Source: Bacillota bacterium
GTDB taxonomy: Bacteria > Bacillota > Clostridia > Oscillospirales > Ruminococcaceae
Direction: 5' to 3'
Assembly (NCBI GenBank): GCA_023457355.1
Contig: JAEWLW010000040.1
Span: 26,871 to 90,870 of the forward strand
Length of the DNA: 64,000 nt
Positions 34,806 through 43,176 of this stretch are shown piece after piece. Position numbers and translations under genes: made by a program. The number at the start of each line of letters is the position of its first letter. The first letter of the stretch is position 1. Under the pieces are notes generated by a model. The model was given only the letters and a program-made list of their open reading frames with translations, had not been told where the DNA came from and searched no databases.

Positions 34806-36347
34806 TTATTCCTTCGTGATAAAAAGTTGCGCATAGTAATAATCGCCGTCGCTGCCTTGCACAATGCCGACGCAGATACCGGTGAACTCCGGGCGGAGAA
34901 TGTTTTCGCGATGCCCCTCCGAGCCCATCCAGGCTTCCACGGCGCTGGCGGCATCGAGCACGTTGGCATCCAGCAGATTCTCTCCGGCGGCATAATAGGA
35001 ATACCCCATATCGGACAGCACCGTTTTCCAGCTGCGCCCGTCCGGTCGTGTGTGGTCCCATACGACCGAGGCTTCTTTGGCGCGGGTCTGGCAGGCGCCT
35101 TCAAGCTCCGGCAGATAGCGCAGTGCTGAAAGGCCGCGGCTGGTGCGCTCTTCGTTCACCAGTTCAACAATTTCCTTGACATAGCTGCTGTATCTGCTGC
35201 TGGAACTGTATGAAATGCCGTTGATTGTTACCGGCAGTGTCACCCGGCTGTCGGCATAACCGGCGCAGCTTGCGGTGATGGTGACGTTGGCACTGCCGGC
35301 GGCTTTGCCCTCAATTTTTAGCATGCCGTTGTCTATTTGGGCTGTCAGATTGCTGTTGCTGGCACTCAGCGACAGTTGCCCGCCACTGGGAAGGCCGGCA
35401 ATTTCCACCTCTTTAGTCTGCCCGAGTGTCAAAGATATAGACGGCGGGAGAGACAGTGGGATGGGCGGCAGGGTAAAGGTGGCGTTTACCGTTCGGGTGG
35501 CTGTGTGATAGCCCTCGGCCTCGCAGGAAACAGTGACCGGGAAGCTGCCCGCCTTCGTTGCGGAAATCTGGATCATGTTGGCGTCAACCACCACCGAAAC
35601 CGCGGGATCATCGGCTGCGGCCAGTAAATGACCACCGGGTTGAAATGCGAGGCAGGCGACCTTCAGCGTGTCCTGCGTGGTGCCCGATACATTCTCTGCC
35701 GCCAAATCCAGAAGCGCGGATGTTTTATCCACCGTAATGGGCACCTGCACCGAAAACGGCTGGTAGCCTTCACAGGCCGCGTCTATTGCCAGCGTTGCTT
35801 CACCGGGGGCCACAACCGAAAGCTTTATGCCGTCCGGCTGCTGTTCGGTGGCAATTACCGAAGGGTCTGAATTCTGTATGCTGAACACAGCGTTCTCAGG
35901 CGCGCCGGACAGAACAAGCACGCACGCATCCCCAATATTGAGCGTGAGGCCCCGGGCCGGATCCAGCACGTCGCCATCCTGCAAAGCGGGGGTTATGTGC
36001 ATTGGCTGCGCGCTTACCGAAACAGGATAGCGCACCTCTTTTATCCGGTAACCCTTGGCTTCCAGCCGAAGGGTGATAATATAGTCGCCGGGGGTATTGC
36101 TGGAAAGCGTCAGGGTATTGCCATCGGATAATTCCGCGGTCAGCAACGGATCTCTGCTGATCGCCGTCAGCTCAACATTCTCAATTTGTGGCAGCTCGGC
36201 TGTTACGGCCTTTGTTTCGCCGGCGGCAAAATTCAAATCCTTCGCGCCGCGCAGCACAATGGCGTTGCTGTCGAACTCTTTTTCAAAACAGCCTGAAAGC
36301 ATCGACAGCAGCAAAACAGATACCACAACCATCAACAAACGCTTCAT
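34806..36347 (-). CDS. CAP-domain lipoprotein with Ig-like repeats
   Basis: 513 residues from ATG 36347 (AGGAG eight bases upstream; ATG 36353 is the alternative and would overlap plsC). The signal peptide ends in lipobox LSGC. Residues ~25-370 form four or so beta-sandwich (Ig/cadherin-like) repeats of ~85 residues. The C-terminal ~130 are a CAP/SCP domain with LVNEERTSRGLSALRY, DHTRPDGRSW, AGENLLD and GSEGHRENIL. Bacterial CAP proteins are secreted with unclear activity. It is anchored to the outer face of the membrane and is co-transcribed with the YibE/F and PlsC genes. Confidence 0.87.
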   Translation of the reverse strand: MKRLLMVVVSVLLLSMLSGCFEKEFDSNAIVLRGAKDLNFAAGETKAVTAELPQIENVELTAISRDPLLTAELSDGNTLTLSSNTPGDYIITLRLEAKGYRIKEVRYPVSVSAQPMHITPALQDGDVLDPARGLTLNIGDACVLVLSGAPENAVFSIQNSDPSVIATEQQPDGIKLSVVAPGEATLAIDAACEGYQPFSVQVPITVDKTSALLDLAAENVSGTTQDTLKVACLAFQPGGHLLAAADDPAVSVVVDANMIQISATKAGSFPVTVSCEAEGYHTATRTVNATFTLPPIPLSLPPSISLTLGQTKEVEIAGLPSGGQLSLSASNSNLTAQIDNGMLKIEGKAAGSANVTITASCAGYADSRVTLPVTINGISYSSSSRYSSYVKEIVELVNEERTSRGLSALRYLPELEGACQTRAKEASVVWDHTRPDGRSWKTVLSDMGYSYYAAGENLLDANVLDAASAVEAWMGSEGHRENILRPEFTGICVGIVQGSDGDYYYAQLFITKE

Positions 36348-36349
36348 GC

Positions 36350-37099
36350 TCATTTCTCCTTTGTAGCAGACTGTTCCCGATGCTGATTTAACGCTTGTCG
36401 AACGTGGCTTTCAGCCAGGGCGGGCAACGCCTTCCAGTCTTCGCGCGTGTAGCCGGTGGTGTCGATCACCGGCAAGACGGTGAGGGTTACAGCCGCAGGC
36501 CGAATCCTGAAACCGTTTCGTTCAAGCAGATGTCCGGTGCCCTCGATGAAAAAGGGGATAACCGGAACGTTGTTTTTTTGGGCAATTTTGAAGGCGCCGG
36601 CCTTAAATTCGGCCATGTCACCGGTTTTGCTGCGGGTACCTTCGGGAAATACGACCATTGGGTAACCGATTTTCACACGTTCCGCGGCTTTATTCAAGGC
36701 GTTCACCGATGCGCGCGGGTTGTCCCGGTCGATAAAAACACACCCCAGTTCGGTCATCCAGCTTCGGATCAGCGGCAGTTTTTGAATTTCTTTTTTTGCG
36801 ACCAGGCCTTTTGCGCCGCCCAGGTAACCCAACACCAGCGGAATATCAAAATAGCCCTGATGGTTGCCGACATAAACGGCGGCAACGTTGTCACAGGGAA
36901 GGTTTTCAAGCCCGCGAACCGTTACTTTTGCGCCTGCGGCCCTGAGCAGGCGGCGGGCCCAGTTATGTATGACGGCGAAGGTTATGGCATCGTGCCGCTG
37001 CATGTTGTTCTTGCGGCACAGGTGCTTTGTCCAGAGCAGCAGCGGATGAACCGCAATCAGATAAAGCCAGAAATACGCAAACCAGATAATGGTATGCAT
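36350..37099 (-). CDS. plsC: 1-acyl-sn-glycerol-3-phosphate acyltransferase (PlsC type)
   Basis: 249 residues. An N-terminal membrane helix (IIWFAYFWLYLIAVHPLLLW) is followed by the acyltransferase motifs NHQGYFDIP (the HX4D catalytic pair), a middle ELGCVFIDRDNPR and FPEGTRSKTGDM. It adds the second acyl chain to lysophosphatidic acid in phospholipid synthesis. Its stop codon is two bases before the lipoprotein start. A FakA fatty acid kinase gene elsewhere in the window could supply acyl-phosphate to the pathway's upstream PlsX/PlsY steps. Confidence 0.9.
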   Translation of the reverse strand: MHTIIWFAYFWLYLIAVHPLLLWTKHLCRKNNMQRHDAITFAVIHNWARRLLRAAGAKVTVRGLENLPCDNVAAVYVGNHQGYFDIPLVLGYLGGAKGLVAKKEIQKLPLIRSWMTELGCVFIDRDNPRASVNALNKAAERVKIGYPMVVFPEGTRSKTGDMAEFKAGAFKIAQKNNVPVIPFFIEGTGHLLERNGFRIRPAAVTLTVLPVIDTTGYTREDWKALPALAESHVRQALNQHREQSATKEK

Positions 37100-37124
37100 C
37101 CATTAGACATCCCCTTTAACAGCG

Positions 37125-38384
37125 TTAATGAGCCGTGCGATTGATAACCACCGGGTGGGTTTTTGAATGAACGATCTTCTGGGAACTATAGAGGCTGTAG
37201 TAGCCGGAAAGCATATAGCTGACGGCCACACCGAGCAGAAACATCTGCGGCGAGACAAAGTCAAATACCTCACAGGCCAGCAGCAGCGCTGTAAGCGGAC
37301 AGTTGGTTACGCCGCAGAACATGGCGATCATGCCAATGGCCGCCGCGGCATGCGGGTCCATGCCCAGCAAGCCGGATATGGCGCAGCCAAAGGTGGCGCC
37401 CACAAACAAAGTGGGGATAATTTCGCCGCCCTTAAAGCCGAAGCTCAGGGTGACAGCGGTAAAAATCAGCTTTAGAATAAAGGCTTCAGGCGCCACGACG
37501 CCTTGCAGCGCGTCTTCAATGATATCCATGCCGGCGCCCAGATAATCTCTGGTATCCAATATGAAAGTCATCGCGATAACGATCAGGCCGCCCACAAAAG
37601 CGCGCAGGTATTGGTTTGGAAGAAAGCGTCTGGCCAGACAGGATGTCCGTTTTAATGCCATACAAAACAAAATGCTTAAACCGGCGCAAAGAATGCCCAG
37701 AATAATAACGCCCGTCGTGATCTTGGGGGTAAAAGGGATATCCTCTATGTGGAATCGCTCCGCGGGCAACCCGCTGTACTGGGCGATAAAAAACGCAATG
37801 ATGGCGGAGACGGTGCAGGGCACCAGCGCCGAATAGCACATGATGCCGATGTTCGCCAGTTCAAGGGCAAATACGGTCGCGGCCACCGGTGTGCCGAAAA
37901 GCGCTGAAAAGGCGGCGCTCATGCCACACATGACCAGAATGTGCTTTTTGCTTTCGCGTGTTTTGCAGATATCGCCAATCAGGTGGCCGATGCTTCCGCC
38001 AAGCTGCAATGCAGCACCTTCGCGCCCTGCAGAGCCACCGAAAAGATGCGTGATGATGGTGCTGACAAATATCAGCGGTGCCATCTTGGCGGGAATGGAA
38101 TCCTCGGCGCGCACCGCTTCAATGACCAAATTAGTCCCGCGCGGGGCTTTGGTTCCGGTTAAATGATAGAAAAACACGATAAAAAGTCCCGCAAAGGGCA
38201 GAAGCCATATGATCCAGGTATTCGCCGTTCTAAAAGCGGTAACAGCCAGCAGCAGATGGCCGAACACGGTCGTTACTGTGCCGACCACAAATCCAACAAT
38301 GATGGAAACGATGGTGAATCGGCAAAACATGTACAGGTAATACCCCATGCGTGGTATTGGCTTTTCCGGAATTAAAACTTCCAT
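37125..38384 (-). CDS. ClC-type chloride channel/antiporter family protein
   Basis: 419 residues with ten or more membrane segments. The selectivity signature appears as GSAGREGAALQLGGSIGH, where the gating Glu is kept but the usual Pro after GREG is Ala. A further ClC motif is FGFKGGEIIPTLFVGATFG, the GxFxP-like region. No C-terminal CBS domains. It may carry chloride or fluoride or exchange them for protons. AGGAGACC precedes the ATG, and the gene is first in the minus-strand cluster ending at 33617. Confidence 0.88.
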   Translation of the reverse strand: MEVLIPEKPIPRMGYYLYMFCRFTIVSIIVGFVVGTVTTVFGHLLLAVTAFRTANTWIIWLLPFAGLFIVFFYHLTGTKAPRGTNLVIEAVRAEDSIPAKMAPLIFVSTIITHLFGGSAGREGAALQLGGSIGHLIGDICKTRESKKHILVMCGMSAAFSALFGTPVAATVFALELANIGIMCYSALVPCTVSAIIAFFIAQYSGLPAERFHIEDIPFTPKITTGVIILGILCAGLSILFCMALKRTSCLARRFLPNQYLRAFVGGLIVIAMTFILDTRDYLGAGMDIIEDALQGVVAPEAFILKLIFTAVTLSFGFKGGEIIPTLFVGATFGCAISGLLGMDPHAAAAIGMIAMFCGVTNCPLTALLLACEVFDFVSPQMFLLGVAVSYMLSGYYSLYSSQKIVHSKTHPVVINRTAH

Positions 38385-38540
38385 GCGTCAGGTCTCCTTT
38401 TACAGTTGCTCGGGTGGTAGCGTATCCTTGGATGCACGAACGTTACGCACATCTTGCATTATTATATCACAAATTGTAATACATTGAAAAGTAATATAAC
38501 GCTTAAATGCAATAAAAAACACATTGATTGGTGGGGTATG

Positions 38541-38569
38541 TTGTTAAAGAATACCGTTTGTGGTACAAT
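38541..38569 (+). promoter_or_regulatory. Promoter of the pseudouridine synthase gene
   Basis: TTGTTA (38541-38546) and TACAAT (38564-38569) at 17-base spacing, 94 bp upstream of the ATG at 38663. Confidence 0.75.
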
Positions 38570-38662
38570 ATTTAACAAACCGCCGTATTCAAAATGTGGT
38601 TTTGAGCCTTTATGATGCTGTTTGAACAGTATTTGAGACGGATTATCTTGAAATGAGGAAAA

Positions 38663-39625
38663 ATGTTGGCTACGCTTGAATTCATGGTGCCGACCGAATG
38701 GCACGGTAAAAGACTGGATGCTTTTCTGCGCACCGTTCATCATTTTTCCGGAACAACGATCAAGCGGGCCAAAAGTACGGCAGGGGGGCTGACCATGGAT
38801 GGGCGCCACATCCGCACCGTCGATACGCTTCGGGCGGGGGCGGTCATTCGGGTGGTTACCGATGCCGCACGGCGCAGTTATCCGCCCAGCGCTGCTACAG
38901 CTTTGGTGCTTTATGAAGACGCGGATATTATTATATTCAACAAGCCCGCGGGCATGCCCTGCCATCCCTCAAAGGGGCACCCTTTTGATACGCTTGCCAA
39001 TGTGTTTGCGGCGCGCCCCGGCACAAGCGGACTTTTTTTTCGCCCGGTTGGCCGCCTGGACAAAGATACCTCGGGCGCGGTGCTGTGTGCAAAGCATGCG
39101 CATGCTGCCCATCGGTTGTTTGGCGAAGCGAGGCCCTTTAAAATTTATCTGGCGCTGATTGCCGGAGCCTTGCCGCATACGCAGGGGGTTGTGGATGCGC
39201 CCATCTGCCGCGAGGTTGAAGGCGGCCAGCGCCGCTGTGTGCGCGCCGATGGGCAAAGGGCAGTAACACATTATAAAACGCTGTTGGAAAGCGATGCGCT
39301 CTCGCTGTTGGCGCTTTGGCTTGAGACGGGGCGCACGCACCAGATTCGGGTGCATATGGCGCATCTGGGCTGCCCGCTGGCAGGGGATAGACTCTATGGC
39401 GGGGATGGCTCGGTGCTGAAGCGCCATGCGTTGCACTGTGCCGCTATGGCGCTGTCTCATCCGCTTACCGGTGCGGCGGTAAGCGTTGAAGCCGAGCTGC
39501 CCGGGGATATGAAAACGGTATTGCTTGGGCATTTTTTGCCGGAACAGTTAAAGGCTGCCTTAAAGGAAATCCGGACGCCTGAAGCGTTGGTAAGGGCGGA
39601 CTTGCCCGACGGCGTGCCGCGCTGA
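38663..39625 (+). CDS. RluA-family pseudouridine synthase
   Basis: 320 residues. The N-terminal ~70 are an S4-like RNA-binding region; the catalytic aspartate is in GRLDKDTSGAVL and other signatures are IIIFNKPAGMPCHPSKG, GRTHQIRVHMAHLG and LHCAAMALSHPLTG. It isomerises uridines in rRNA or tRNA; which position is not clear from sequence. GAGGA lies five bases before the ATG. A family 1 MITE-like element starts 8 bp after the stop codon. Confidence 0.92.
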   Translation: MLATLEFMVPTEWHGKRLDAFLRTVHHFSGTTIKRAKSTAGGLTMDGRHIRTVDTLRAGAVIRVVTDAARRSYPPSAATALVLYEDADIIIFNKPAGMPCHPSKGHPFDTLANVFAARPGTSGLFFRPVGRLDKDTSGAVLCAKHAHAAHRLFGEARPFKIYLALIAGALPHTQGVVDAPICREVEGGQRRCVRADGQRAVTHYKTLLESDALSLLALWLETGRTHQIRVHMAHLGCPLAGDRLYGGDGSVLKRHALHCAAMALSHPLTGAAVSVEAELPGDMKTVLLGHFLPEQLKAALKEIRTPEALVRADLPDGVPR

Positions 39626-39632
39626 CAGCATA

Positions 39633-39753
39633 TATAGTCAAACCAAATCAAAACCGAGCTGTCTTGGCGGCCTATTGCGCCTGGCTGTGTTGTCCTTGCC
39701 GGCCATAAAATATCCCTTCAGTCCGGCCTCGTTTTCCAATTGCTTTAACTACA
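39633..39753 (+). repeat. MITE-like element, family 1, copy B
   Basis: 121 bp starting TATAGTCAAACCAAATCAAAAC and ending with CAATTGCTTTAACTACA, the imperfect complement. The core AGCTGTCTTGGCGGCCTATT matches the copies at 12586 (opposite orientation) and 62413 (same orientation); the middle is shorter. It begins 8 bp after the rluA-type stop and ends 92 bp before ymdB. Confidence 0.82.
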
Positions 39754-39844
39754 AATCGGAACCCCATTGCATTACAGGTTTTTTCTGGCGTTGCATCGCC
39801 TCGTTTGGATGCGTTGAGATTTAGTTTTTGGAGGATATGGTTTT

Positions 39845-40618
39845 ATGAACATTCTGATGCTTGGTGATGTTGTTGGGCAGGGCGGCTGTGAGGCTGTCCG
39901 GGAACATCTGCCGGGGCTTAAACGGCATTATTCAGCGGATATTGTCATTATAAACGGCGAAAATTCAGCACAGGGCAACGGTATACTGCCGGCCAGCGCC
40001 AAGCATCTGTTTGATTCCGGCGCCAATGTCATTACAACCGGCAACCATGTTTTTCGCCGGCGGGAAATATATGAGTTGCTGGACCGCCGGGAGGGGATTA
40101 TCCGCCCGGCCAATTTCTCACCGGAAACGCCTGGAACCGGCGTCTATGTGCTGGATATGCTGCGCTGCCGCATTGCAGTGGTCAATCTGATGGGAACGGC
40201 GGGTATGGAACCGCTGGCCAACCCTTTTGATACCGTCGATGCTGTTCTGAAAACGTTGGATACCCCCAATATCATTCTGGATTTCCATGCGGAGACCACC
40301 TCTGAAAAACGCGCGATGGGTTTTTATCTGGATGGGCGGATCTCACTTTTTGCGGGCACGCACACCCATGTGCAGACTGCCGATGAACAGATATTGCCCC
40401 AGGGGACCGGCTATATTACCGACTTGGGGATGTGCGGGCCCAAACAGTCGGTTCTTGGCGTCAAACCCGAACAGGTTATCGCGCGGTTCCGCACCGCAAT
40501 GCCCACCCGGTTTGAAAACCCGGACGGCGAGCAGATTATCTGCGGTATTGCGGTTGAGCTTGACGAGAAGAGCGGCAAAACAAAGGCCATAGAACGCATT
40601 TATCGAACAGTTGGATAA
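39845..40618 (+). CDS. ymdB: YmdB-type metallophosphoesterase
   Basis: 257 residues. Metal-ligand motifs are MLGDVVGQGG, IINGENSAQG, TTGNHVFRRREI and DFHAETTSEKRAMG plus GTHTHVQTADE, all intact. In Bacillus, YmdB is a cyclic-nucleotide (2',3') phosphodiesterase that affects biofilm versus motility choice. GGAGGATATGG precedes the ATG. Between rluA and this gene lies the family 1 element. In many Firmicutes ymdB lies near rny and spoVS, which are not seen here. Confidence 0.93.
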   Translation: MNILMLGDVVGQGGCEAVREHLPGLKRHYSADIVIINGENSAQGNGILPASAKHLFDSGANVITTGNHVFRRREIYELLDRREGIIRPANFSPETPGTGVYVLDMLRCRIAVVNLMGTAGMEPLANPFDTVDAVLKTLDTPNIILDFHAETTSEKRAMGFYLDGRISLFAGTHTHVQTADEQILPQGTGYITDLGMCGPKQSVLGVKPEQVIARFRTAMPTRFENPDGEQIICGIAVELDEKSGKTKAIERIYRTVG

Positions 40619-40648
40619 AGTGTGCGGATAAAATTAACAATCTGTTTC

Positions 40649-40677
40649 TTGCAACAACGGTTAAAATTTTTTATAAT
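40649..40677 (+). promoter_or_regulatory. Promoter of the asp23-fakA operon
   Basis: TTGCAA (40649-40654) and TATAAT (40672-40677) at 17-base spacing, 67 bp upstream of the asp23-like start. Confidence 0.82.
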
Positions 40678-40744
40678 GGGACGAATTGAATTGTAATTTG
40701 AGCAGAATGCTTAGATGTAGAGCTTATAAAAGGAGGAATCGCAG

Positions 40745-41095
40745 ATGATCCGAGTGGAAAATAGATTGGGAACGATTGAAATCTCCAACAACTTTTTTGC
40801 CGAACTGGTCAGTCGTGCCGCTTCAAACTGCTTTGGCGTATCCGGCATGGTGGCTTCCGGCGCTTCTCAGGGGCTGCGCCAGATGACTGGCGCCGATCTT
40901 CCGGATAAGGGCGTTCAGGTCAGCGCCAGAGATGGCGCGCTGATTGTCGACCTGCATATCGAGGTTGCTTACGGCGTTAATATCGCGGCTGTTGTGCGCA
41001 GCATCGTTTCAGAGGTGCGTTATGCCGTCGAGGATATCACGGGGTTCAAAGTAACCCGCGTCAATGTCTTTGTCGATGCGATCAAATGCGAATAA
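40745..41095 (+). CDS. Asp23/Gls24 family protein
   Basis: 116 residues with the domain core SRAASNCFGVSGMVASGA and VDLHIEVAYGVNIAAVVRSI, VRYAVEDITGFKVTRVNVFV. Members sit at the membrane in stress or envelope functions; the version directly before fakA is the YloU type. AAAAGGAGGAATC precedes the ATG. It is 30 bp upstream of fakA, a highly conserved pairing. Confidence 0.93.
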   Translation: MIRVENRLGTIEISNNFFAELVSRAASNCFGVSGMVASGASQGLRQMTGADLPDKGVQVSARDGALIVDLHIEVAYGVNIAAVVRSIVSEVRYAVEDITGFKVTRVNVFVDAIKCE

Positions 41096-41125
41096 AGAGA
41101 GCATAAGTTAGGGAGAGTGAATCGT

Positions 41126-42820
41126 TTGATACAGGGAAAAGTGCTTCGTGATGCGATCATTTCGGGCGCAAATCATATTGCAAACAATCGGCAGAAGGTG
41201 GATGCCCTAAACGTGTTCCCAGTTCCGGACGGTGACACGGGCACCAATATGTCCATGACGATCTCCGCCGCCAAGCGCGAGCTCGAGCGGCTTAATGACG
41301 ACGCCACTGTTGATGAGGTTTCAAAAACTGCTGCCTCCGCGCTGCTGCGCGGCGCCCGGGGCAACTCGGGCGTTATCCTGTCGCTGTTGTTTCGCGGATT
41401 TTCAAAGGGCCTTGCGGGTAAAAGAACCGCTGCGGTCGACGATATCGCCAACGCGCTGACACTGGGCGTTGAGGCCGCTTATAAAGCGGTGATGAAGCCG
41501 ACCGAAGGCACGATTCTCACCGTTTCGCGCGCCGCGGCCGAAGCGGCCAGGGAGACCGCCGCCGGTTTTGGCGAGGATGTTGCGGGCTTTTGGGATAAAA
41601 TTACCGAAGCGGCGTCTCAGATGCTGGATAAAACGCCTGATATGCTGCCGGTGCTCAAAAAGGCCGGTGTTGTTGATGCGGGCGGCAAGGGCTTTCTTGT
41701 TGTGCTGGAAGGGATGCAGTCGGTGATTAAAAGTGGCGTTATCGTGCCGCTGGATGGTGATGCGGATCGTGCAGCAGCGCCCGCGCCGGAGGATGCCGCC
41801 GCCTTCTTTAAGGATGAGCACGGTTTTAAGGGCGAGATTACATTTACCTATTGTACCGAATTCATCGTGCTTCGTAAAACGACCGACCAAAACGCGCTTG
41901 CGCTGCGCGCTTTTCTTGAAACGATCGGCGACTGTGTGGTCGTCGTGGAAGATGACGACATCATCAAGGTGCATGTGCACACCGATCATCCGGGCAAGGC
42001 GTTGGAGGAAGCGCTCACCTTTGGTATGCTGACCAATCTTAAGATTGAGAATATGCGTGAACAGTTTGCCGCGGGCGTTTCAAACGCGCAGAAAACCGCA
42101 CAGGCGGAGGCGCAGAAATCCGACAGCGCCTTTGATTATCAGACGGTGGATCCGCAGCGCGATTTCGGTTTTGTCGCGGTGGCGGCAGGAGAGGGCGTGC
42201 GCCAGCTGTTTTTGGACCTCGGTGCGGATAATGTGGTGTCCGGCGGGCAGACCATGAACCCCTCCACCGACGATATTCTCTCCGCCATTCATGCCACACC
42301 GGCTAAAACGGTTTTTGTTTTGCCCAACAATAAGAATATTATTATGGCGGCTGAGCAGGCCATCAAGCTGGCGGACCGGCATGTGATGGTCTTGCAGACC
42401 AAGACGGTGCCGCAGGGGCTTTCGGCCATGCTGGCCTTTGACCCCGGCAGCGATGAAGAAAGCAACTTTATTGAAATGAGCAAAACCGCAGAGCGCGTCG
42501 GAACAGGCCAGATTACCTTTGCTGCGCGCGACAGCGACTTTGACGGACATAAGATAAAGGAAGGCGAGATTCTCGCGCTGGAAAACGGCAAGCTCGCTTT
42601 TGTTGAAAAGGATTTGTTGAAGGCTACCGGTAAGCTGGCGAAGTCTTTGATCAAAAAGCAGGATGACTGTGCCTTTGTCACCATTATTTACGGTGCCGAT
42701 GCCACGGAGGAGCAAGCCAGGCAGGTTGAGGAGATGATTCGCGCTAAATACGGCGATATTGAAGTCACCCTGGTTAACGGGGGGCAGCCGGTCTATTATT
42801 TTATTATTTCTGCGGAGTAA
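41126..42820 (+). CDS. fakA: Fatty acid kinase catalytic subunit FakA (DAK2 domain)
   Basis: 564 residues starting at TTG 41126, with GGGAGAG eight bases upstream; an in-frame GTG at 41117 overlaps that site. The N-terminal DhaL/DAK2 kinase domain has NVFPVPDGDTGTNMSMT and LLRGARGNSGVILS, followed by a middle region and a C-terminal FakB-interacting domain ending near NGGQPVYYFIISAE. FakA phosphorylates fatty acids held by DegV/FakB proteins so that host or recycled fatty acids enter phospholipids. A DegV gene lies at 4.4 kb and a PlsC gene at 36.3 kb. Confidence 0.93.
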   Translation: MIQGKVLRDAIISGANHIANNRQKVDALNVFPVPDGDTGTNMSMTISAAKRELERLNDDATVDEVSKTAASALLRGARGNSGVILSLLFRGFSKGLAGKRTAAVDDIANALTLGVEAAYKAVMKPTEGTILTVSRAAAEAARETAAGFGEDVAGFWDKITEAASQMLDKTPDMLPVLKKAGVVDAGGKGFLVVLEGMQSVIKSGVIVPLDGDADRAAAPAPEDAAAFFKDEHGFKGEITFTYCTEFIVLRKTTDQNALALRAFLETIGDCVVVVEDDDIIKVHVHTDHPGKALEEALTFGMLTNLKIENMREQFAAGVSNAQKTAQAEAQKSDSAFDYQTVDPQRDFGFVAVAAGEGVRQLFLDLGADNVVSGGQTMNPSTDDILSAIHATPAKTVFVLPNNKNIIMAAEQAIKLADRHVMVLQTKTVPQGLSAMLAFDPGSDEESNFIEMSKTAERVGTGQITFAARDSDFDGHKIKEGEILALENGKLAFVEKDLLKATGKLAKSLIKKQDDCAFVTIIYGADATEEQARQVEEMIRAKYGDIEVTLVNGGQPVYYFIISAE

Positions 42821-42898
42821 CAGTGGTTTCCGGGGCCGTTGCCCCAACATGATAACGGTTCTTGTGCGTTATGGCTTTGGTTTATATATAATTCATAG

Positions 42899-42958
42899 GG
42901 TGATAACCCCTAAGTAAACAGTGCTTTTTCTGTCTGCTTAGGGGTTATCACCTTATTT
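42899..42958 (+). terminator. Terminator of the asp23-fakA operon
   Basis: Perfect 16-bp arms (42899-42914 and 42937-42952) around a 22-base loop. The T-stretch after it is broken (TTATTT), but the stem is very stable. Confidence 0.85.
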
Positions 42959-43040
42959 AACGGGCAGTTGGACTGTTAACAGATAGAAATATGTAAATTA
43001 TATATATATTTGTTACATATATGATGACTATTAAGATATA

Positions 43041-43069
43041 TTGACAGATTTTAGGAATTGGAATAGAAT
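43041..43069 (+). promoter_or_regulatory. Promoter of the transmembrane chemoreceptor
   Basis: TTGACA (43041-43046) and TAGAAT (43064-43069), 17 bases apart, 107 bp upstream of the ATG at 43177. No riboswitch-like fold was recognised in the AT-rich leader. Confidence 0.82.
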
Positions 43070-43176
43070 TTAGGTAACCTTATTGTCAATGATGGTCATG
43101 CAAAATAAAAACAGTGAATTTTGCTTTTGTTGACATTAATTATTGCAAAATACATTGCGTAAGGAGTTTATGCATC

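Noticed and set aside
42899..42958. Considered as a riboswitch or T-box upstream of the chemoreceptor
   Set aside because: It is a simple 16-bp hairpin after fakA with no conserved riboswitch core, and the chemoreceptor promoter lies downstream of it.
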